Shown: piece by piece, positions 1 through 6,296 of the stretch
How positions within the stretch are numbered: the stretch's first letter is position 1
Layout of the letters: each line of letters opens with the position of its first letter
Source: an uncultured Eubacterium sp.
Lineage (GTDB): Bacteria > Bacillota > Clostridia > Lachnospirales > Lachnospiraceae
Direction of reading: 5' to 3'
Assembly (NCBI GenBank): GCA_910577225.1
Contig: CAJTMV010000061.1
Coordinates: forward strand, 1 to 14,927
DNA: 14,927 bases
Program-made: the position numbers and the translations under genes
Notes under the pieces: model-generated
What the model saw: only the letters and a program-made list of their open reading frames with translations
What the model was told of the DNA's origin: nothing
Databases searched by the model: none

Positions 1-33
1 ATAACAATTCTTAAGAATATGTTATTCTTTTTT
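1..33 (+). terminator. Possible AT-rich hairpin with T-tract at the window edge
   Basis: ATAACA (1-6) pairs with TGTTAT (20-25) around the palindrome TTCTTAAGAA, and TCTTTTTT follows at 26-33. On the plus strand this has the shape of an intrinsic terminator for a gene left of the window that would converge on the toxin-antitoxin operon. The stem is almost pure A/T and the window starts at its first base, so the call is weak. It could also be a chance AT-rich inverted repeat. Confidence 0.25.
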
Positions 34-78
34 CATAATCAGGCGCTTTTTCCTGCCTGTTTTGCGGCATTGCAACAG

Positions 79-115
79 AAAAACGCCTGCAGAATATCTG
101 ACGATTCTGCAGACG
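79..115 (-). terminator. Rho-independent terminator of the yefM-yoeB operon
   Basis: On the minus strand a perfect 9-bp stem (CTGCAGAAT/ATTCTGCAG, plus positions 87-95 and 104-112) closes an 8-nt loop. It is extended by two more pairs and a G.U wobble (84-86 with 113-115). Five T residues follow (plus A79-A83). It lies 20 bp after the yoeB stop codon, the expected place for the end of the toxin-antitoxin transcript. Confidence 0.8.
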
Positions 116-134
116 CTATGTTTTTGTATTGCCA

Positions 135-401
135 TCATGATTCATCATAATGTCCCCTACAAGATATAATTTTAATATTTTGTAATTCATCGATATCATA
201 AACTAAACGATTGACATCATCTATACGCCTTGAATATCCAGGACGGTATTTTAATGCCTCAGGTTTTCCTATTCCCTGCATCACTCCGTTTCTCTTAATA
301 TCATCTAACAAATTATTTATCCGCTTAATTGTTTTCTTATCCTGAAATTGCCAATACACGTAATCAGCAAATCCTCTGTCTGTAAAAGTTAAATCATTCA
401 T
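135..401 (-). CDS. yoeB: YoeB/Txe family type II toxin, mRNA interferase
   Basis: An 88-residue RelE-superfamily endoribonuclease toxin that by family knowledge cleaves mRNA in the ribosomal A site and is neutralised by its YefM partner. The length matches E. coli YoeB (84 aa). The family pattern is complete: YWQ at 16-18, GKPEALK around residue 48, SRRI at 57-60, NRLVY around residue 65, and a C-terminal CRGHY. E48, R65 and H84 line up with the catalytic E46, R65 and H83 of E. coli YoeB, so the enzyme looks active. The start ATG lies inside the end of the antitoxin gene (8-bp overlap, 394-401), with a GGGA element just upstream, which fits translational coupling. It is the last gene of the operon and is followed by a good terminator. 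Confidence 0.93.
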   Translation of the reverse strand: MNDLTFTDRGFADYVYWQFQDKKTIKRINNLLDDIKRNGVMQGIGKPEALKYRPGYSRRIDDVNRLVYDIDELQNIKIISCRGHYDES

Positions 402-714
402 TTTCCCGTTCTATCCGTTTCATCCAGTCCAAAACCTTTGACGTCGGTTTCCAATCTTCAGATTCCATTTCGCGCAATTCTTCCATCCGGAAAGAAATTG
501 TCTTCCCTTCCTCAAACTGTTTAAAACTTTCATCTAATTTTACAAGATATTCTTCATTACGTTTGGCTTTTACTAATTCATTATATTCTGCTTCAGATAT
601 AATAACAACGTTTCTGTTTTCTTTCCGAGACACAATTACCGGTTCTCCATCAAACGCGAGATCAAAATATTTTTTTATATTTGCTCTTACATCCATCTGT
701 TTTGTAGCAATCAT
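394..714 (-). CDS. yefM: YefM/Phd family antitoxin
   Basis: A 106-residue Phd/YefM-type antitoxin. The N-terminal half shows the family layout: a short strand and helix (ANIKKYFDLAFDGEPVIVSRK), then NVVIISEAEYNELV, which forms the dimeric DNA-binding fold. The C-terminal half is acidic and charged, as expected of the flexible segment that wraps and blocks the toxin. At 106 aa it is longer than E. coli YefM (about 83 aa), mostly through a C-terminal extension rich in E, K and R. The start ATG is supported by AAAGGAG at 722-728, 7 nt upstream. It is co-transcribed with and overlaps the toxin gene. By analogy with other YefM proteins it should repress its own promoter, and GTAC repeats lie just upstream. 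Confidence 0.9.
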   Translation of the reverse strand: MIATKQMDVRANIKKYFDLAFDGEPVIVSRKENRNVVIISEAEYNELVKAKRNEEYLVKLDESFKQFEEGKTISFRMEELREMESEDWKPTSKVLDWMKRIERENE

Positions 715-730
715 TCCAACACTCCTTTCT

Positions 731-758
731 GTACCATAACACGTACCACTTAATGTAC
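731..758 (-). promoter_or_regulatory. Candidate YefM operator: three GTAC tetramers at 12-bp spacing
   Basis: GTAC occurs at 731-734, 743-746 and 755-758, exactly 12 bp apart, in the contexts TGTACC, CGTACC and TGTACT. The array lies between the -10 element and the antitoxin ribosome binding site, so a bound protein would block initiation or escape. E. coli YefM is reported to recognise palindromes with a TGTACA core, which resembles these sites. The function is inferred; the spacing is seen directly. Confidence 0.55.
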
Positions 759-762
759 TTAT

Positions 763-791
763 ATTATATGCAGTTCTCTTTCATAAAGCAA
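763..791 (-). promoter_or_regulatory. Sigma-A promoter of yefM-yoeB
   Basis: The minus strand reads TTGCTT (plus 786-791), a 17-bp spacer, then a perfect TATAAT (plus 763-768). The predicted start of transcription is near 756, about 40 nt before the antitoxin ATG. The -35 matches the consensus only in TTG, but the spacing and the perfect -10 make this a convincing promoter that overlaps the operator-like GTAC array. Confidence 0.75.
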
Positions 792-874
792 GACCATTTA
801 TATCTTAAATGCAACAATTATTGGTATCATTCACGTTCTGAGAAGGTGAAACAGGAAACAGTATCGTTTTACGT

Positions 875-2650
875 TCATCCCGGATGCGACACCCGTTCAA
901 TTTTCCCATTTTCCACCCGGAAAATATAATCGCATTCTTCAATCGTTGTAAGTCTGTGTGCAATGATCACAAGTGTCTTTCTTCCGTGCAGACGATTGAT
1001 CGACTCCATAATCGCGGCTTCTGTCTCATTGTCCAGCGCGGAGGTTGCCTCGTCAAAGATGACCAGTTCCGGATCGGTATACAGTGCTCTTGCGATTCCG
1101 ATTCTCTGGCGCTGGCCGCCGGAAAGACGCACGCCCCGCTCTCCGATCTTTGTCTCCAGTCCCTGCGGCAGACTGTCGATAAACGAACTTAACTGTGCTT
1201 CTTCTACCGCTCTGTTTATCTTTTCATCGTCGATGGCGTCTTTTTGCTGGCCAAAAGCAATATTTGCCCGGATGGTGTCATCGAGCATATAGATCGTCTG
1301 TGGAATATAGCTTAAATGCGACAGCCAGCCATAATAATCTTCGCGGATATCCATTCCGTCTGTATATACGCCGCCAGACTGCGGTTTTAACAGTCCCAGC
1401 AGCAAATCGACAGCCGTCGTCTTGCCGGAGCCGGACGCGCCGATAATGCCTACAGAGCTCCCGACCGGTATGACCATGTCCGCGTTGTCCAATACTTTTT
1501 TCTCTGCGTTTGGATACGTAAAATAAATATGAGACAGTTCAAACTGTTTCTCATACGTAAGCTGCCTGCCGCTTTTTTTGGCAGTTTCCCTCTTTTTTTC
1601 TTCGACCTTTTGTTCCTGCTGCATTTGCTCGTCATATTCCATCGCGGCATTCAGATTTTTGATCAGGTTGTCCAGCATCGGTTCCTGAAACGCCGCGGAA
1701 TTAACGGCTCCGCTGATACGGGTCGTACTCGGCAGCAGTCTTACTGCAGCAAATGCAAACGCGGTCAGCTGCGGCAGCAGTTCGTCGATGCTTTGTCCCA
1801 TCGCAAGCAGTACCATAATTACGCCAAGCACAGCCGATATGCTGACTGCTTCGATTAACAGACGCGGCAGCATCGTTACGACGCTGTTGATTTTTTCCGC
1901 GTCGATTGCTTTTTTGCCGTAGACCGCATATTCTTCGATAAAATATTCCTCTTTGTGACTGACCTTGACATCTTTGATTCCGTTTAAAGACTGCAGCAGC
2001 CATTTGTTAGACAGGGAAGTGTTTTTCATAAATCTCTGGCTGGCTCTGCGCAGCACCGGCTTAACCGCTTTAAAAATAAGCAGCATAATAAAACCGAGTA
2101 CCAGTCCGATCAGGGCAGCCATCTTCGGATCGATAATAAAGATAATGATAATCAGCGCCGCACTGACAATGATTTCGGTAAAAAAATTTAACACCGTTGT
2201 CAGCAGATTAAACGCGTTCACGACATCGGTATTAATAATCCGCATAATCTCTGCCGTCGTCGCATGCAGATAAAATTCATAAGGACGATACATATAGACC
2301 TGCAGCAGCTGTCTTTGCACAAGAAAACGGTTATTGCAGACAAACCGGTACTGCAGATAGTATTCCATAAACAAAAAGGCGTTTTTAACGATATAAATCA
2401 CAATCAGCGCGCCCAGAATCAGCAGCATTGCTTCGTTGTAGGTCTGTATCTGAAACAGATCGCAAATGATCTGCATATACCACTGATTCATAAAATCCTT
2501 GTCCATCACAGCTGTCATTAACGGAAGTACGAGCGATACCCCGACCATTTCCAGAATGGCTCCGATGACCATCAGTATGCCAAGTATCACTACCCGGATT
2601 TTCTGTTCCCGAGTCATAATACCTGCAAATTTCTTTACAATCCGAATCAT
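875..2650 (-). CDS. ABC exporter half-transporter, PglK/WlaB-like lipid-linked glycan flippase candidate
   Basis: A 591-residue fused permease-ATPase of the MsbA/PglK architecture. The N-terminal 320 residues hold about six hydrophobic segments (for example near 20-45, 75-95, 150-195 and 265-285), and a charged linker (about 340-365) leads to the ATPase. Numbering from ATG 2650, the ATPase shows Walker A GASGSGKT at 404-411, Q-loop Q451, signature LSGGQ at 509-513, Walker B with D533-E534, and H565, so it should be functional. It sits at the membrane, probably as a homodimer. Being last in an operon with a phosphoglycosyl transferase and a CapD-type dehydratase, it most likely flips an undecaprenyl-linked sugar outward; a drug or lipid exporter role is the alternative. 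Start choice: a GTG at 2656 overlaps the upstream stop, but ATG 2650 sits 5 nt after GAGGAG (2656-2661) and is preferred. Confidence 0.85.
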   Translation of the reverse strand: MIRIVKKFAGIMTREQKIRVVILGILMVIGAILEMVGVSLVLPLMTAVMDKDFMNQWYMQIICDLFQIQTYNEAMLLILGALIVIYIVKNAFLFMEYYLQYRFVCNNRFLVQRQLLQVYMYRPYEFYLHATTAEIMRIINTDVVNAFNLLTTVLNFFTEIIVSAALIIIIFIIDPKMAALIGLVLGFIMLLIFKAVKPVLRRASQRFMKNTSLSNKWLLQSLNGIKDVKVSHKEEYFIEEYAVYGKKAIDAEKINSVVTMLPRLLIEAVSISAVLGVIMVLLAMGQSIDELLPQLTAFAFAAVRLLPSTTRISGAVNSAAFQEPMLDNLIKNLNAAMEYDEQMQQEQKVEEKKRETAKKSGRQLTYEKQFELSHIYFTYPNAEKKVLDNADMVIPVGSSVGIIGASGSGKTTAVDLLLGLLKPQSGGVYTDGMDIREDYYGWLSHLSYIPQTIYMLDDTIRANIAFGQQKDAIDDEKINRAVEEAQLSSFIDSLPQGLETKIGERGVRLSGGQRQRIGIARALYTDPELVIFDEATSALDNETEAAIMESINRLHGRKTLVIIAHRLTTIEECDYIFRVENGKIERVSHPG

Positions 2651-2652
2651 AG

Positions 2653-4512
2653 TCACTCCTCCTGAATAGAATACGTCGGCACGATCTGCTGCACAACGGT
2701 ACGAATATCTTCCGGCTCGCTGACCACATAATCCCGCAGATGCGTCAGACGGCAGAGAAACTCCTCTTCGTCAAACTGAATCGGCTTGCCGATATGAATC
2801 AGCTTATTTGCCGTTTCCTGCATGCCTTCTTCTTCCATCAGCATTTCCTCATACAATTTTTCTCCCGGACGCAGACCGGAAAATACAATTCGAATATCTT
2901 CGTCAGGCTTGTGCCCAGACAATAAAATCAGATTTTTGGCCAGATCCAGGATACGCACCGGTTCTCCCATATCCAGTATGAAAATCTCGCCGCCCTTTGC
3001 ATAGGCGCCTGCCTGCAGTACGAGCGATACGGCTTCCGGAATCGTCATAAAATAGCGGATGATATCCGGATGTGTGACGGTAACCGGCCCGCCTGCCAGA
3101 ATCTGTTTTTGAAACAGCGGAATGACGCTGCCGTTGCTGCCGATTACATTTCCAAAACGAACCGCCACATACTCGGTTTTCGACCGGTTATTATAAGTCT
3201 GTATAATCATTTCACAGATGCGTTTGGTCGCGCCCATAATATTGGTCGGATTTACTGCTTTATCCGTAGAAATCATAACGAACCTGCGGGCATGGTATTT
3301 GTCCGCTGCCTGCACGACTTTCCAGGTTCCAAGCACATTATTTTTGACCGCTTCATTCGGACTGTCTTCCATTAACGGGACATGCTTATGCGCGGCTGCA
3401 TGATAGACGATTTTAGGCTGATACACGGCAAAAATGTCGTCCATCCGCTTCGTATTACGTACCGAGGCAATCAGCGTTACCAGATTCAGATCCGGAAACC
3501 GCTGCCTTAATTCCTGCTGAATATCATAGGCAGAGTTCTCATAAATATCGACGATCACGAGCTGTTTCGGATGATGCGAGGCAATCTGGCGGCACAGCTC
3601 GCTGCCGATCGAGCCGCCCCCGCCCGTTACCATAACGACCTGACCGGATACATACCCCATTATCGAGTCCAGATCCACTTCCACCGGATCACGCCCGAGC
3701 AGGTCGTTGACGTCCACATCTTTTAATTTTGTCACGCTGACATCACCGTTTACCAGCTGATACATACCTGGCAGACGCTTCAATTCGCAGCCGGTCTCCT
3801 TGCAGATCTCCACCAGCTCTTTCATTTTTTTCGGCGATGCTGACGGAATGGCAATCATAATTTCATTTACATGCAGGATATCCACCAGCTCCGGTATCAT
3901 ATGACGATCGCCATACACCTTGATTCCATGTATATAGCTGCCTTTTTTCATCAGATCGTCGTCCACGGCGCCTACGATGTTCATATTAATATACCTGCTG
4001 TCTACGATTTCCTTGATCAGCAGATTTCCCGCGCTCCCCGCGCCTACGATCAGCACATTTTTCCGTTCGGTCTTTTGTCCGGTCATTTTTGCACGCATCA
4101 TCCGCAGCGTACGGTAAAAATACCGTCCAAAAATCGTAAACAGCATTAAAAACAAACCGTAAAATACATAAAAACTCCGCGGCATGGGATACGTAACGCT
4201 TGGATGCAGCACATGTACATAGATCGTTAGTATCACATCATCTACAAAACAGGCGCTGCAAATATACATCAGCTCTGTGGAGCCCGCATAGGTCCACAGG
4301 CTCGAATAGAGCCGGAACAGCGTAAAACAAAGGATTGTGACAAATGAAGCAATCCACATAATCCGTACGCACATATTCAGATAATTTGCCGGCACCCACT
4401 CAAAATGAAAGTCAAATCTTGCCATCAGCGCCAGCAGGCAGGAAATTACTACTACACATATATCATAACATACGAGAAAAAATCTGCGTATCCACAACTC
4501 CATGTTTTTCAT
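2653..4512 (-). CDS. Membrane-anchored UDP-GlcNAc 4,6-dehydratase, CapD/PglF/WbpM type
   Basis: A 619-residue nucleoside-diphosphate-sugar dehydratase of the long class. About four membrane helices (around 11-31, 47-67, 80-100, 114-130) precede a first Rossmann-like region (GAGSAG, 157-162) and a catalytic SDR domain with the NAD-binding TGGGGSIG at 296-303. The catalytic serine region is ISTDK (S415), and M426 with K430 occupies the place of the usual YxxxK. This Ser-Met-Lys set is known from WbpM and PglF, which convert UDP-GlcNAc to UDP-2-acetamido-2,6-dideoxy-4-hexulose. It acts at the cytoplasmic face of the membrane. The start ATG follows AAGGAG (4521-4526) by 8 nt. It lies 40 bp after the transferase-epimerase gene, and its stop TGA is 2 nt from the exporter ATG, so coupling is likely. 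The exact sugar product is not determined by the sequence. Confidence 0.9.
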   Translation of the reverse strand: MKNMELWIRRFFLVCYDICVVVISCLLALMARFDFHFEWVPANYLNMCVRIMWIASFVTILCFTLFRLYSSLWTYAGSTELMYICSACFVDDVILTIYVHVLHPSVTYPMPRSFYVFYGLFLMLFTIFGRYFYRTLRMMRAKMTGQKTERKNVLIVGAGSAGNLLIKEIVDSRYINMNIVGAVDDDLMKKGSYIHGIKVYGDRHMIPELVDILHVNEIMIAIPSASPKKMKELVEICKETGCELKRLPGMYQLVNGDVSVTKLKDVDVNDLLGRDPVEVDLDSIMGYVSGQVVMVTGGGGSIGSELCRQIASHHPKQLVIVDIYENSAYDIQQELRQRFPDLNLVTLIASVRNTKRMDDIFAVYQPKIVYHAAAHKHVPLMEDSPNEAVKNNVLGTWKVVQAADKYHARRFVMISTDKAVNPTNIMGATKRICEMIIQTYNNRSKTEYVAVRFGNVIGSNGSVIPLFQKQILAGGPVTVTHPDIIRYFMTIPEAVSLVLQAGAYAKGGEIFILDMGEPVRILDLAKNLILLSGHKPDEDIRIVFSGLRPGEKLYEEMLMEEEGMQETANKLIHIGKPIQFDEEEFLCRLTHLRDYVVSEPEDIRTVVQQIVPTYSIQEE

Positions 4513-4552
4513 TTGTTCCTCTCCTTGGTTGCATTACAAAGTGATTTTATCG

Positions 4553-6181
4553 TTACTGTTTCTGGTTCGTTTCTGTCGCAAAAACGCTGTCCCAGCCATC
4601 ATGCACCCGGTAATTTCCTTTCGGATATTCGCTTAAGGACATGTCATAACTCAGACTTCCAAACGCTTTATCCGCCGTCCTGCCAATACGTCCCGGCAGC
4701 GCCGACGCCAGCCGTACAGCCGGTACGAGCGATTTCCACAATCGAACCTTTTTCCCGTGCGCGTCTGCAATCTGTGCAACGAGCTCTGACGTGTCCGCAT
4801 AAAACCCGTCCTGCGGAAAAAAGATACCGGTTTCCTCATTGTCAATGATCAGCCGCAGAAATTCGCACAAATGATCGATATGCAGCACGGATCGCTCGTT
4901 TTTTACAAGCGGAAACACCGGCGTCACTGCCGCTATCTTTGCCAGCATCGGATAATTGCCCTTACTGCCCGTACCATAAATCATCGGCGGACGAAGAATG
5001 CATACCTTAAAATCAGGCGTTTCCAGCGCACGTACGCCGCGCTCTCCCTGCCACTTGCTGTTGCCGTAAAAATTCGCCGGCTGCGGTCTGGTCATCTTTG
5101 TAATCCGCCGTCTGCCCTCGAACGGCTTTGCGCTTTCCCCATAAACAATGATGCTGCTCATATAAATAAACTGCTTTACGCCCGACGCTTTTGCCTTCTG
5201 CGCCGTCTGAACCGCAAGATCTCTGTTTACCTCATAGTATAACTGTTTTTTCTCTTTTGATACTTTTCCGGTATCTGCATGTGCGATTCCCGCCACATGG
5301 AAAATCGTGTCATATTTTGAAAAATCATGAGATTTCCACTGATCTTTGTGCATATTCAGCTCGGATACCTCATACTGACTGTCGAATGCGGACAGCCACT
5401 GTATGAGCGATGTACCGATATAGCTGCCGGCTCCGGTAATCAGTATTTTTTTTGTTTTTTTCGGCCGCTGCTTCTGACTGCCAAAAATACGGGCGGCTGC
5501 CGCGGCTCCGGATACGAGAGACTCCTGCTGCATCGAACCGGTACCGCCTTCTACGACGCCTTTATGACTGGCTACCGCAGAAATGGTTCCCGCAATGCAG
5601 CGAAGATCCATCCACAATCCAAACTTTTTGACATATTCGCCGTCCAGCTTTGCCTTGACCGGAATCTCAAGCTCGTCCCTGCCATTGATCTGCGCCCATC
5701 CGGTCAGTCCCGGCATCACGTCGTTGGCGCCATATTTGTCGCGTTCCGCAACCAGATCATACTGGTTCCAGAGCGCCGGACGCGGTCCGACAATACTCAT
5801 ATCCCCGCGCAGAATATTCCATAGCTGCGGCAGCTCATCCAGACTGTATTTGCGTAAAAACGCTCCTGTTCTGGTAACCATCGCATCCGGATTCTGCAGC
5901 AGATGCGTCGGCATATCTTTGGGTGTATCCGCATACATTGTGCGAAATTTGTATATTTCAAAATGACTCTTATGTATGCCTACACGGGTCTGCCGAAAGA
6001 TAACCGGCCCTTTCGAATCCAGCTTAATCGCAAGACTGATGCCAAGCAAAACCGGTGAAAGCATCCCTAGCGCCGTACCTGATAATACGATATCCACGGC
6101 CCGTTTATATTTGCGATACAACCTATTGTTTTTTTGTATCTGTCGTCTGTATTTCTTTCTGATTGTTGTGTTTTTTTTCAT
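4553..6181 (-). CDS. Fused phosphoglycosyl transferase and NAD-dependent sugar epimerase/reductase
   Basis: A 542-residue two-domain protein. Residues about 24-215 form a PglC-type monotopic phosphoglycosyl transferase: a hydrophobic re-entrant helix with Ser42-Pro43, YKFRTM (77-82), the catalytic dyad D115-E116 in SLDELPQ, MSIVGPRP (128-135) and PGLTGWAQINGR (157-168). It should move a sugar-1-phosphate from a UDP-sugar to undecaprenyl phosphate. After a 28-residue Ala- and Lys-rich linker, residues 244-530 form an extended SDR domain with GAGSYIG (250-256), S342/S343, and Y372-K376 in YGNSK, likely a 4-keto-sugar reductase or epimerase. Both active sites look intact and one unbroken frame joins them. 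The two activities are usually separate neighbouring genes, so this looks like a gene fusion. The start ATG follows AAGGAGG by 11 nt. First gene of the glycan operon. Confidence 0.88.
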   Translation of the reverse strand: MKKNTTIRKKYRRQIQKNNRLYRKYKRAVDIVLSGTALGMLSPVLLGISLAIKLDSKGPVIFRQTRVGIHKSHFEIYKFRTMYADTPKDMPTHLLQNPDAMVTRTGAFLRKYSLDELPQLWNILRGDMSIVGPRPALWNQYDLVAERDKYGANDVMPGLTGWAQINGRDELEIPVKAKLDGEYVKKFGLWMDLRCIAGTISAVASHKGVVEGGTGSMQQESLVSGAAAAARIFGSQKQRPKKTKKILITGAGSYIGTSLIQWLSAFDSQYEVSELNMHKDQWKSHDFSKYDTIFHVAGIAHADTGKVSKEKKQLYYEVNRDLAVQTAQKAKASGVKQFIYMSSIIVYGESAKPFEGRRRITKMTRPQPANFYGNSKWQGERGVRALETPDFKVCILRPPMIYGTGSKGNYPMLAKIAAVTPVFPLVKNERSVLHIDHLCEFLRLIIDNEETGIFFPQDGFYADTSELVAQIADAHGKKVRLWKSLVPAVRLASALPGRIGRTADKAFGSLSYDMSLSEYPKGNYRVHDGWDSVFATETNQKQ

Positions 6182-6259
6182 CTATAACACTGCCTCCTTA
6201 GATCCTGCAATGCTGCTGCAGCGCAACGCTCCTGGCTGATCTGCGCATTTAACTTTTCT

Positions 6260-6287
6260 ATTCTATCATATTACGGGCAGGATGCAA
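6260..6287 (-). promoter_or_regulatory. Extended -10 promoter of the glycan operon
   Basis: On the minus strand TTGCAT (plus 6282-6287) is followed after 16 bp by TAGAAT (plus 6260-6265), which is preceded by TG one base upstream (6267-6268). This is an extended -10 element. The expected start is near 6253, giving a leader of about 70 nt before the transferase-epimerase ATG. I see no riboswitch-like structure in that leader. It begins just after the stop of the upstream gene, which makes the glycan operon independently transcribed. Confidence 0.65.
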
Positions 6288-6296
6288 ATATGAATC

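Noticed and set aside
792..874. Possible terminator or promoter after the ABC exporter gene
   Set aside because: There is a short TTCAC/GTGAA pairing but no T-run on the minus strand, so I could not support a terminator for the glycan operon here.
5327..5824. A 165-codon plus-strand open frame inside the transferase-epimerase gene
   Set aside because: It is antisense to clear catalytic motifs of both domains and its translation resembles no protein; treated as a frame shadow.
6182..6253. GC-rich repeats (GCTGCTGCAGC-like) in the glycan operon leader as a riboswitch or attenuator
   Set aside because: Only short competing pairings are visible, with no T-run and no known riboswitch pattern.
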